A model generated the notes under the pieces. That model was not told the origin of the DNA and did no database searches. It saw only the letters and a program-made list of their open reading frames with translations. Of a DNA stretch of 17,381 nucleotides, positions 7,256 to 13,743 are shown piece by piece. The position numbers and the translations under genes were made by a program. Numbering within the stretch: position 1 is the first letter of the stretch; the number at the start of each line of letters is the position of its first letter. The stretch is from contig JBILFC010000030.1 of NCBI GenBank assembly GCA_044351785.1, forward strand, positions 1 to 17,381, in the 5' to 3' direction. The DNA is from JAIYCX01 sp044351785 (GTDB taxonomy: Bacteria > Bdellovibrionota_C > UBA2361 > SZUA-149 > DAOLCO01).

Positions 7256-7519
7256 ATGACACCATTTATAATTTTCACAATATCCTACTGCCCCACAATC
7301 TACATACTCTATAAAATTATGTTCAAAGACTTCGATGATCTTAGCCATGGCATTAGAGTTTATTTCACACCATCTTCACTAGATTGGATATGGACTACTA
7401 AAGATTATAACGGATGGGATGTAATGAAAGATGATATGAAAGCAGGTCTATTTGTCTTTGCCTGCATCGCATTGCTAATCGGCGATCTCCTGTTAATCGA
7501 TAAATATATTGGCTTTTAA
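7256..7519 (+). CDS. Small two-helix membrane protein, paralogue B
   Basis: The 87-residue protein (ATG at 7256) is not recognised, but it is a paralogue of the one at 5858-6142. Helix 1 covers about residues 3-20 (PFIIFTISYCPTIYILYK). A polar middle (FDDLSHG, LDWIWTTKDYNGW) leads to helix 2 at about 63-80, and the protein ends LLLIDKYIGF. It lacks the duplicated unit of paralogue A. The frame extends to a TTG at 7244 directly after the FKBP stop, which would add MRCT; I prefer the ATG because it aligns better, but the ribosome site is poor for both. Repeat R4 starts 59 bases after the stop. Function unknown; it is linked by position to the FKBP-like gene. Confidence 0.65.
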   Translation: MTPFIIFTISYCPTIYILYKIMFKDFDDLSHGIRVYFTPSSLDWIWTTKDYNGWDVMKDDMKAGLFVFACIALLIGDLLLIDKYIGF

Positions 7520-7578
7520 CAATACACTTAGCCCACATACCTCTAATCCAACAACCGAGCCTCAGCAAAATCCCACCA

Positions 7579-7690
7579 CCCTGTCATCCAGAGCAAAACG
7601 AGCGCTAGCGAGTGGCAGCGTGGGATCTACTCGATGTAATGTGATTTCTCAACATCCGAACTCCTACTACACAATCCATCTCTCTAAATA
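7579..7690 (+). repeat. Dispersed repeat copy R4 (112 bp, extended)
   Basis: This is a full-length direct copy of R2: the core at 7579-7625 differs at two positions, the next 30 bases are identical, and the final 35 differ at about 7. It separates paralogue B from the convergent channel gene. A reading frame open across it (7509-7697) is the translation of the repeat and is not taken as a gene. Confidence 0.9.
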
Positions 7691-7710
7691 CAAATAAAAC
7701 TTCTCTCTAT

Positions 7711-8889
7711 TTAATGAGTTGTATTAAATTTACTAACCAACTCTTCCGCGGCAATTGCTGATGTGCTTAGTGCGAAGTGAATATCTAATTGTTTATCCAA
7801 GGTTTGCGCTAGTGGCTGGTCGTATATTCTTAATACTAAACGTATCCCAGGGTTTAGAGATTTAACATTCAATCCAATTTCTAGATTAGTTAGATCATTA
7901 CTAGTTACGCTAATTACTGCCTTCGCGTTATCTAATCCCACGTCTTGCATAGTTCGCTCTAATTTAGCATCCCCAATTATTATTGGTACTCGCAATGCCA
8001 ATATTGTAGGCATGAAGCGCGCGTTAATATCTGTTTCAATTAAAGCTACTTTCTCACCTCGCTCTAACAGCTCCTCAATAACTTTCAATCCAACGGAACC
8101 TAAGCCCACTACAATTACATGGTCTTTTTCATGTAGCTTTTTCCGGCCGAAAGTTAGACTGAGTCTTTGTTTCAAGAGAGAATCTGAAATCAAGGCAAAA
8201 ATTATAGCAGTATTGGTAACGCTAGCTATCATTAGTAAGGCGCCAATAATTTTTGATAATGAAGAAGCTTCTCTTAAACTATAATCACCAAAGCCGACTG
8301 TAGTCATAAGAGTGATTACGAAATACCATGAATCTATCCATGCTATATTCTCAGCATAATGAAAGTATATAGTTGTTATTACCGCGAGTAAAAAAGAAAA
8401 TAGCAAAGCACGCAGTATTAAAGGATCGATCTGTCGCTGGGATCTAACTTCTGGTACTGATTCAGAGGGGCTTTGTGAAATAACATTTGAAAGATTATAC
8501 CTAGGCGTATTAACTGCATCAGCAAACTTCTTAGCAGCTAACTCAGAAGGGTTTATAAAAGAAAAGTTTTTTATATGCCCCGAGAGTTTTATACCTAAAC
8601 GACTTTGAGATAACGAAATCGTAACGGGAAGGTCAGGGTAAGAATTCCCTATAGAAAGAGCAAGCCTAATATTTAGCTGGTCTTCATTCGTAACGACATA
8701 AACGATTTCTCCCTTTGATAGATCTGGTAATCTGGAAAAATCATTATAAAGGTAGGTCCAGCTTTGCCCCTCCTCTGGAGTAGCTTGATGACTATCAAAT
8801 AAAATAACTTCATTCTCATCAGATAAGTTCTCCGCTAATCTCAGACTAATATGTGAGGTACCAAATATGTATATGAGTTTTTTTCTCAT
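7711..8889 (-). CDS. Potassium channel protein with RCK/TrkA-N domains flanking the pore
   Basis: The 392-residue protein has three parts. Residues 3-135 form a Rossmann-like domain (LIYIFGTSHISLRLAENL, then EIVYVVTNEDQLN) resembling TrkA-N/RCK, with a degenerate glycine motif. Residues 158-237 form a two-helix pore module: helix 1 at about 158-178, pore helix, the K+ filter TTVGFGDY (196-203) and helix 2 at about 214-236. Residues 256-390 form a canonical RCK N-lobe with HVIVVGLGSVGLKVIEELLE (GxGxxG at 262-267) and an acidic Glu285 after the second strand, as in NAD-binding sites. It would be a K+ channel gated by a cytoplasmic ligand. It stands alone, convergent with paralogue B. Confidence 0.88.
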   Translation of the reverse strand: MRKKLIYIFGTSHISLRLAENLSDENEVILFDSHQATPEEGQSWTYLYNDFSRLPDLSKGEIVYVVTNEDQLNIRLALSIGNSYPDLPVTISLSQSRLGIKLSGHIKNFSFINPSELAAKKFADAVNTPRYNLSNVISQSPSESVPEVRSQRQIDPLILRALLFSFLLAVITTIYFHYAENIAWIDSWYFVITLMTTVGFGDYSLREASSLSKIIGALLMIASVTNTAIIFALISDSLLKQRLSLTFGRKKLHEKDHVIVVGLGSVGLKVIEELLERGEKVALIETDINARFMPTILALRVPIIIGDAKLERTMQDVGLDNAKAVISVTSNDLTNLEIGLNVKSLNPGIRLVLRIYDQPLAQTLDKQLDIHFALSTSAIAAEELVSKFNTTH

Positions 8890-9043
8890 GTATTCTTATT
8901 AAAAACCTTCAAATTGAGATTTGAGCACTAGGACTTTAGTATCGGAAATTATTTCAGATTTATTTACCCAATTTTTATTGATATATTAAGAATTCCTTCT
9001 CAGATGACGTTTTAACAGATGAGTTTTTAATTAGAGAGGATAA

Positions 9044-9934
9044 ATGGATATTTCAAAACTTTCCGCATTTGATGGCTACGTGCCCTGCGGAGAGTTCTAT
9101 CCTTTATTTCTTGAAAAGCTCCAAGAAGAGAATGGCTGGTCCTCAAAATTCAGTGAGCAGGCTATAACAGAGTATATTAAATTCTTAAAAATCATCACAG
9201 TATTCGGTGTGAAGCAGACGCCATCAGAAGTAGTTGATGAAGTTTGGCATTTACATTTGCAATTTACAAAAGACTATTGGGAAAATCTTTGTCCACGGAT
9301 TTTAGGGCTTAAACTTCATCATGTTCCAACCTTTAAAAACATAGAATCTGATCACATTAACAAAAACCAATATAAAAAAACACTTGAAAACTATCAACAG
9401 CTTTTCGGTGTACCACCTGTTCAAATTTGGGGGCAAGAAAAAGAAGCTCAATTATCTAAAACAGGAAATAATGATACCAATTTAAAATCTACTTTAGGCC
9501 TTTCTCTCGGTTTAATTCTGTTTGGATTAATTGGCGCTCCAAATTTTACTTTCTTCCCCTCTATTTCCGGTAGTGAATTTCTAATCCTATATGCAGTCTT
9601 ATTAGTTGTATATAATTTAATTGCGTTTATTAGTCTTAAACTGGTCCCGACATCTAATTGGCATAGTTTAGGGATAGCATTATTTCAACTGGGATATTTT
9701 GCTATAGGTATTTTCGGAGGATTAAGAGTAGTTCATGGGCTCAGCAATGGATATCCGGTTAGCTATCTGGTTCTTGAGATTATAGCTGGAGCATTAGTTG
9801 TCCCGTTTCTTATATTTTCAGAAAAGAATAGGAGCAATAACGGAAGTTGTTCTTCAAGCTGTACATCAAGTTCCACCTCAAGTTCAAGCTGTAGCTCTGG
9901 AAGTGGGTGCGGAGGATGTGGGGGTGGTGATTAA
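9044..9934 (+). CDS. GRDP-like membrane protein with Ser/Gly/Cys-rich tail
   Basis: The 296-residue protein starts at an ATG behind a strong GAGAGGA ribosome site. Residues 1-125 resemble the glycine-rich-domain-protein (DUF1399/GRDP-like) family: VVDEVWHLHLQFTKDYWENLC (63-83), then LHHVP (91-95). Four membrane helices follow, at about 149-168, 178-198, 208-230 and 237-259. The last 30 residues are almost only Ser, Gly, Thr and Cys, with cysteines at 269, 273, 283, 289 and 292, ending CGGCGGGD. This layout recalls the TIGR04222 membrane-protein family. Function is unknown. The His/Trp motif and cysteine tail may bind metal. An inverted repeat (9940-9946 with 9973-9979) follows the stop but has no T-run. 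Confidence 0.8.
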   Translation: MDISKLSAFDGYVPCGEFYPLFLEKLQEENGWSSKFSEQAITEYIKFLKIITVFGVKQTPSEVVDEVWHLHLQFTKDYWENLCPRILGLKLHHVPTFKNIESDHINKNQYKKTLENYQQLFGVPPVQIWGQEKEAQLSKTGNNDTNLKSTLGLSLGLILFGLIGAPNFTFFPSISGSEFLILYAVLLVVYNLIAFISLKLVPTSNWHSLGIALFQLGYFAIGIFGGLRVVHGLSNGYPVSYLVLEIIAGALVVPFLIFSEKNRSNNGSCSSSCTSSSTSSSSCSSGSGCGGCGGGD

Positions 9935-9995
9935 AAAAATGGGTGCTACCAAACTTTATCACCTTCTACCGCGCACCCAATACGGTAACCTTTCT

Positions 9996-10172
9996 TCACA
10001 AACTACCTAATGCTTTCTGACGCAATCTCCGAGCTTCCCGCCCGGCCGAAGCTGCAGCTCGACACAAATGGGTCTGCCCACTTAATACCGAACGTCGAAG
10101 CCTTTCAGCCTCACGACCTAACTCAGCCGAACGTCGCAACATATCAGCTGGCGACATAATGTTTCCTGCCAT
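9996..10172 (-). CDS. Possible arginine-rich miniprotein, 58 residues
   Basis: The frame from ATG 10170-10172 gives 58 residues and ends in TGA. I choose this start over a TTG 15 bases upstream because GGAAGGGGG lies at a good distance before it. The sequence contains two imperfect copies of one unit, LRRSAELGREAERLRRSVL (12-30) and LCRAAASAGREARRLRQKAL (36-55), each likely to form a basic, charged helix. There is one cysteine and no membrane segment. Its G+C content and Arg codons (CGA, CGT, CGG, CGC) differ from neighbouring genes. It resembles no family I know, and could be a non-coding stretch that happens to be open, so I give it modest confidence. Confidence 0.4.
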   Translation of the reverse strand: MAGNIMSPADMLRRSAELGREAERLRRSVLSGQTHLCRAAASAGREARRLRQKALGSL

Positions 10173-10198
10173 AAAACCCCCTTCCAATCAAAGAAAAA

Positions 10199-10315
10199 TC
10201 ACCTCTTACCCAACCTTCCAAGCAGCCTATTCCGTTCATGCAATTTCCTTAGCAAAAACGTTCGCACCCTAGCGCCTTTGACGCTCAATTTAAATCGTCT
10301 CGACAATTTTTCCAT
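10199..10315 (-). CDS. Possible basic miniprotein, 38 residues
   Basis: A 38-codon frame starts at ATG 10313-10315 and stops at TGA 10199-10201. It encodes a peptide starting MEKLSRRFKLSVKGARVRTF and ending NRLLGRLGKR, with 14 Lys or Arg and only two Glu. Seven G residues (reverse complement of 10321-10327) lie 5 bases before the ATG, a possible ribosome site. It lies 26 bases upstream of the 58-residue frame, so the two could share a transcript. No family is recognised. It is too short for coding statistics, and the reading rests mainly on the two similarly placed G-rich ribosome sites in succession. Confidence 0.35.
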   Translation of the reverse strand: MEKLSRRFKLSVKGARVRTFLLRKLHERNRLLGRLGKR

Positions 10316-10471
10316 GGTACCCCCCCAAAAAAGTCAAAAACTTCACCAATTTCCTCTAACACAAATGCCATACATAATCCATTCCCCATTCTCAAACTGC
10401 CCAAAATTGATAAAAAACAGACCATATAGTACAAAATAAACACATTTCATTTCATGGGTAGAAGGTACTTC

Positions 10472-10549
10472 CTAAGTTTAACAACAGAAAACTAATTTCC
10501 TAAACTTAGTTTTTGATTGTTGAACGCGGTGAGCGTTTTATGTTTTTTT
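10472..10549 (+). promoter_or_regulatory. Candidate attenuator-like leader with competing hairpins
   Basis: CTAAGTTTA (10472-10480) pairs perfectly with TAAACTTAG (10501-10509), directly followed by TTTTT: a terminator-like form. CAACA plus AAAACTAA (10482-10495) can instead pair with TTAGTTTT plus TGTTG (10506-10522), which breaks the first. Downstream, AACGC (10523-10527) and GCGTT (10533-10537) form a short hairpin followed by TTATGTTTTTTT. The set ends about 28 bases before the ATG of the membrane-protein gene at 10578. The folding is read by eye, with no energy calculation. Confidence 0.35.
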
Positions 10550-10577
10550 AAAGGTTCTTTTTGGAAGGATTCAAAAA

Positions 10578-10910
10578 ATGGATTGCGCGAACCCATACCA
10601 GGCGCCAGAAGAATCAGGGACATCACCATTTTCCATCACTTGTGCTATTCTGGAAATGTTATGGATGACTGAATTAATGTCAGTATCTGGGAGCAACGTG
10701 TTTTGTTTCTACTATATAGTATCTAACAAACCTAACCAACTCCTTCCGCTGACTTTAGTAAATAGCTTAGCAGCTCTTATTTTCTTAAGAGTCCTAATTA
10801 TGAAGAAGCAATTATTCATCGATCAATGGATCAGCGCTGAAGCATTCCTTCTGCTATTTTCTTTGTTGCTTATTGGAATCACAAGATTGCTAATACATTT
10901 GTCTACTTGA
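10578..10910 (+). CDS. Small membrane protein with NPYQAPE N-terminus
   Basis: The 110-residue protein is not recognised. It opens MDCANPYQAPEES; an NPY-x-x-P-E motif near the start is one I recall from many small bacterial membrane proteins, notably in Planctomycetes. Hydrophobic stretches at about 18-50, 57-74 and 87-108 suggest two to three membrane helices. The middle one ends in a short basic segment (IMKKQ). The ATG is preceded by GGAAGGATTC, an acceptable ribosome site. It is a one-gene unit: a possible attenuator leader lies upstream and a clear intrinsic terminator begins 6 bases after the stop codon. Function unknown. Confidence 0.65.
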   Translation: MDCANPYQAPEESGTSPFSITCAILEMLWMTELMSVSGSNVFCFYYIVSNKPNQLLPLTLVNSLAALIFLRVLIMKKQLFIDQWISAEAFLLLFSLLLIGITRLLIHLST

Positions 10911-10915
10911 ATCCA

Positions 10916-10958
10916 CCTGTTTCCATTTCATGAAGGAAATGGAAACAGGATTTTTATT
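10916..10958 (+). terminator. Intrinsic terminator after the NPYQAPE-type gene
   Basis: A perfect 14-base stem, CCTGTTTCCATTTC (10916-10929) with GAAATGGAAACAGG (10936-10949), has a 6-base loop and is followed by ATTTTTATT. The T-run lies on the plus-strand side only, so it serves the gene ending at 10910. The convergent VKOR-DsbA gene ends 17 bases away, and the hairpin might also slow its transcript. Confidence 0.9.
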
Positions 10959-10974
10959 ACTCCGCTCACCGTAT

Positions 10975-12195
10975 TTAACCTTCCTTTCCACCCACTATCT
11001 CTCTCAACACAGTCTCTACCTGTGGAAATGAATTAAACTTTACCCTTTTACCGTCAACAAAAATATTAGGGGTGGAATGAATATCAGCCTTAATAGCAAA
11101 TTCAATTTGTTCTTTAAGTGCCGCATCAGCCTTAGGACATTTAGTACCATCGATTTCAAATTCCTTAAATAGCGCCTCTAAAGCTTCATCAGTAAATGGC
11201 TTATCCGCGAGAACTCTCTCTTGAAACTCTAAAGAAGACTTACCATAATCCAATCCAGCACAAAGAACAGCTTTCGCTACCTTACAAGCACTTTGATGCA
11301 TATTCCCTTGTATCGAAGGGTTACAAGAACTATCTAAAGGGAATTGTAAAAGTACTAATCGCACATGATCAATATTATCTTTATAGATCTTTTCCAAAAC
11401 CGGAGCGACTTTTTGACAAAATGGGCACTCATAATCAGCATATTCAACAATTGTAAATACTTTCGATGAATTTGAAGAAGGTTCTCTAATAATCGCACCG
11501 GGCAAAGCCTTAGCTAAATTTTCATCAATTTCAACAGGACTATTCTCCCACTGAGATTTAAGCTCACCAATAATTTTCTGTCCTTGAACATTTAAGTATC
11601 TAGGAAGTAGTATATATTTTTCATACACGGGGGGAAAAGTGAAAATGATAAATGCCACCCCCACTGTGCCAAGTATAAAAAATATACCTTTTAGAGAGGC
11701 CAAAAAATCTTCAAAAATAAAAGAAAAACCTGAGGCTAAACTCTCTCTCTGCTCCTTATAAAAAAACATCAATCCGAATAAAGCCAAGTTTGTCACGTAA
11801 AGTAAAGAACAGAAAATACAAACCTTACCAAGAGTCACATAAGAACCGTAAGCCAAATATAGACTTAAAGCTACAGAAACTGAAAACAACAAAAATAAAA
11901 ATGAATTCAGTTTCCTCTTCGCATTAATCTCCAAATCTTTACTAAAGATCAATAACAAAAATACCACGGCGTAATAAAAGACACCTATAAATGCCACAGG
12001 CATACCCATAAGTTCTGAAAAATCACTTCTAGCAACGCTATCGCAATCAAAAACTTCATCGAACGAACAGATGGATGTGCCAATCTGCAAATTAGACTTC
12101 ACCTCTATGTGATGGTGGCTTAAATAAAAAGAAACTAATAAACCTAAGAGCAAAAGAGGGTTTAGGCGCTTGTGAATAGAATTTACTTCTTGCAT
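10975..12195 (-). CDS. VKOR-DsbA fusion (vitamin K epoxide reductase and thioredoxin domains)
   Basis: The 406-residue protein couples a quinone-linked VKOR membrane domain to a DsbA-like periplasmic thiol oxidase, so both halves of disulfide formation are in one chain. Residues 12-190 carry about five membrane helices with the VKOR loop cysteines Cys43 and Cys51 and the active-site pair CIFC (126-129). Residues 245-402 carry the DsbA domain: EYADYECPFC (CPFC at 257-260), extra cysteines at 291, 304, 312 and 353, and the cis-proline Thr375-Pro376. Such fusions exist in several bacterial groups. An AAGGA ribosome site lies upstream. It is divergent from the gene at 12296 and near several exported proteins with few cysteines. 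Confidence 0.93.
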   Translation of the reverse strand: MQEVNSIHKRLNPLLLLGLLVSFYLSHHHIEVKSNLQIGTSICSFDEVFDCDSVARSDFSELMGMPVAFIGVFYYAVVFLLLIFSKDLEINAKRKLNSFLFLLFSVSVALSLYLAYGSYVTLGKVCIFCSLLYVTNLALFGLMFFYKEQRESLASGFSFIFEDFLASLKGIFFILGTVGVAFIIFTFPPVYEKYILLPRYLNVQGQKIIGELKSQWENSPVEIDENLAKALPGAIIREPSSNSSKVFTIVEYADYECPFCQKVAPVLEKIYKDNIDHVRLVLLQFPLDSSCNPSIQGNMHQSACKVAKAVLCAGLDYGKSSLEFQERVLADKPFTDEALEALFKEFEIDGTKCPKADAALKEQIEFAIKADIHSTPNIFVDGKRVKFNSFPQVETVLREIVGGKEG

Positions 12196-12233
12196 TTTTA
12201 TTTAATTTCCTTGTAAATTTAACTGGATAGTTC

Positions 12234-12248
12234 TATCTCAAAGAGATA
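12234..12248. promoter_or_regulatory. Short palindrome in the divergent spacer
   Basis: TATCTC-AAA-GAGATA lies midway between the starts of the VKOR-DsbA gene and the gene at 12296. It could be an operator half-site pair, but a 6-base stem is expected by chance fairly often in AT-rich DNA. Confidence 0.15.
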
Positions 12249-12295
12249 AAATCTTCTAATAAAATATAAGTACATATTAAATCACGATTTGCCTC

Positions 12296-12787
12296 ATGAA
12301 AGACAATAGCTCTTCCTTTCTTAAAATAGTGTTAGCCTATTGCCTTATAATCGGAACAGTTCTTCTCTGGTCAGGGCATGATAGAGAGAAAACTGTATTT
12401 GACAACTATTTAATTTCTTTTAAAGGTCTTACCTTAGCTTGCGATAACCTCTCCTTAAGTAGGCTTTTCCTTAACGAGGTACTAGAATTTCACTCTCATA
12501 AGAGTCAAGATGATCTTTTTATTCTTCCAGATCAAAGCTCCCTTAGATTAATAGAGTCGAAAGATCCCAAACAATCTAATCTAGAAATACGTTTAAGAGT
12601 CAGAAATGGAATCTATAAACTACATGATAAACTTCTATTAAGAGTTAATAAGTTTCACAGCACACACAATCTAGGAACAATCTCAGAAAGCGTTAAATCA
12701 GATAATACAATTTCATTCTCTATATTAGACCCCTCGGGGATTAAAATAACATTCTATCAAGATAGAGTTTTTTCTAAAGGCCTCTAA
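12296..12787 (+). CDS. Membrane-anchored VOC/glyoxalase-fold-like protein
   Basis: The 163-residue protein starts with one membrane helix at about 9-26 (LKIVLAYCLIIGTVLLWS) followed by a charged HDREK, so the rest is probably periplasmic. Residues 40-160 look like a VOC domain: LTLACDNLSLSRLFLNEVLEF (45-65) fits the usual strand plus DL-x-x-s-x-x-FY helix, and the second half has the ISFSILDPSGIKITFYQ pattern (142-158) like the DP-[DS]-G strand ending. The His/Glu metal ligands typical of glyoxalase I are not evident, so it may bind rather than catalyse. The gene is divergent from the VKOR-DsbA gene and ends 6 bases from the convergent gene at 12794. The fold assignment is by eye. Confidence 0.55.
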   Translation: MKDNSSSFLKIVLAYCLIIGTVLLWSGHDREKTVFDNYLISFKGLTLACDNLSLSRLFLNEVLEFHSHKSQDDLFILPDQSSLRLIESKDPKQSNLEIRLRVRNGIYKLHDKLLLRVNKFHSTHNLGTISESVKSDNTISFSILDPSGIKITFYQDRVFSKGL

Positions 12788-12793
12788 CAAAAG

Positions 12794-13201
12794 CTAAGGA
12801 TAAGCCTTAATAATAATATCGCTGATCTTTACAGTGCCATGCTCTTGGTCTTCAGTAGCAGCTTTTCTATTGATATGCACTGCATAATTACCAGCCGGAA
12901 CTTTTTTAAAAGTCACAATGCCATCTGAATCAGTTAACAGGTTAACTGTTTTACTGCCCCCAGTTAAATCAACCAAAGATATCATATAAGAATCTACCAT
13001 ATCTCCTAAAGATGATAAAAAAACCTTAACTAAACCTGTTTGATGGTTCTTTAATTCTTGAAATTCAGTTTCACTAGTCTCCGGAATAGTGACAGAGACA
13101 AGAAGTTTCTCTTTTGGCTTATCTTTAGTTGACGATTCAGCTCTTACAAAAGAAACAAAAATAAATACAAAAACTGAAAAAATTAAAGTTAGCCTATTCA
13201 A
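12794..13201 (-). CDS. Exported protein with Cna-B/CarboxypepD-reg-like beta domain
   Basis: The 135-residue protein has a signal peptide (residues 1-21, MNRLTLIFSVFVFIFVSFVRA) and a mature part that ends in a beta-sandwich pattern: VNLLTDSDGIVTFKKVPAGNYAVHI (about 86-110) matches the 'DsdGxvtFkxvpaGxYxv' repeat of Cna-B or carboxypeptidase-regulatory-like domains. These usually serve as spacers or binding modules outside the cytoplasm. Start is TTG at 13199-13201, chosen because a strong GGAGGAGGG site lies 8 bases before it. That site is inside the last codons of the upstream gene, and only 2 bases separate the genes, so translation is coupled. Exact role unknown. Confidence 0.7.
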   Translation of the reverse strand: MNRLTLIFSVFVFIFVSFVRAESSTKDKPKEKLLVSVTIPETSETEFQELKNHQTGLVKVFLSSLGDMVDSYMISLVDLTGGSKTVNLLTDSDGIVTFKKVPAGNYAVHINRKAATEDQEHGTVKISDIIIKAYP

Positions 13202-13203
13202 AA

Positions 13204-13743
13204 CTAATGCCCTCCTCCAGATTTTTTCTCTGGCTTTTTAGCTTCTTTTTTCGCTGCGGCACCTGGAGCACCTGGAGGGGGTGCATATTTTCTCTTAGCA
13301 AACCTCGCCTTAGGGCCAAAGTCACCCTCTACTAGGAAAACTTCATCTGCTAAGATAACACCATTCTTAACCATCGCCCGAATCGCTACCCTATCTCCTT
13401 CAAGCATCATACTTTTTTTAGCTTTGCCAATCTTCCCTAACTTCATAGTAGAGAATAAAGTTTTCTTATCAATATAAATAGTCAACTTAGGTAAATTATC
13501 TTCTTGAGGCTTTACATAAATAAACCTTTCCTCAGGATCTATATAAATAAAATTCGCTAAAACAACCCCCTTATACGCTTCATTGCGTCTTGATCTAAAA
13601 AGATCACTAAAGGTCACTTCTTCTAATTTTTCTTTTTGTTCAAATGGATCGCTACTTAGATCTTCACATAATAAAGTAGCGGGCGAAGCACTAAAAATTT
13701 GCAGAATCCCCAGAAATAAAATTAAAAATTTCTTAACAGTCAT
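13204..13743 (-). CDS. Exported protein of unknown function, Ala/Pro/Lys-rich tail
   Basis: The 179-residue form starts at ATG 13741-13743 with a signal peptide (MTVKKFLILFLGILQIFSAS, cleavage near residues 20-26). The frame stays open to a GTG at 13792-13794 that would put 17 charged residues in front; I prefer the ATG because it exposes a normal signal sequence and couples to the 48-residue gene, whose stop overlaps it by 11 bases. The middle (about 60-140) alternates short strands (YIDPEERFIYVKP, LTIYIDKKTLFS, DRVAIRAMVKNGVILADEVFLV), suggesting a small beta-barrel. The C-terminus is rich in Pro, Ala and Lys, ending SGGGH. No family recognised. Confidence 0.6.
   Translation of the reverse strand: MTVKKFLILFLGILQIFSASPATLLCEDLSSDPFEQKEKLEEVTFSDLFRSRRNEAYKGVVLANFIYIDPEERFIYVKPQEDNLPKLTIYIDKKTLFSTMKLGKIGKAKKSMMLEGDRVAIRAMVKNGVILADEVFLVEGDFGPKARFAKRKYAPPPGAPGAAAKKEAKKPEKKSGGGH

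Larger units (their letters stand above)
9935..10577. other. 643-base stretch without a confident gene
   Basis: The part at 9996-10315 is noticeably richer in G+C than its surroundings and holds two possible arginine-rich miniproteins on the minus strand, each preceded by a run of G. The part at 10316-10440 is AT-rich with a C7 run at 10321-10327 and nothing I recognise. The part at 10441-10577 looks like the leader of the next plus-strand gene, with several hairpins. I see no tRNA, no repeat copy and no truncated known gene in it. Confidence 0.5.

Noticed and set aside
5779..7690. CRISPR-like repeat arrangement
   Set aside because: Copies are unevenly spaced, in both orientations, separated by genes, and there is no cas gene or leader. 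These are dispersed repeats.
7509..7697. 62-codon plus-strand frame after paralogue B
   Set aside because: Most of it is translation of repeat R4 (SSRAKRALASGSVGS), and it has no ribosome site or known domain.
9798..10010. 70-codon frame overlapping the end of the GRDP-like gene
   Set aside because: It reads the Ser/Cys-rich tail in another frame and lacks its own ribosome site.
11196..11456. 86-codon plus-strand frame within the VKOR-DsbA gene
   Set aside because: It lies opposite the well-supported thioredoxin domain and has no recognisable features.
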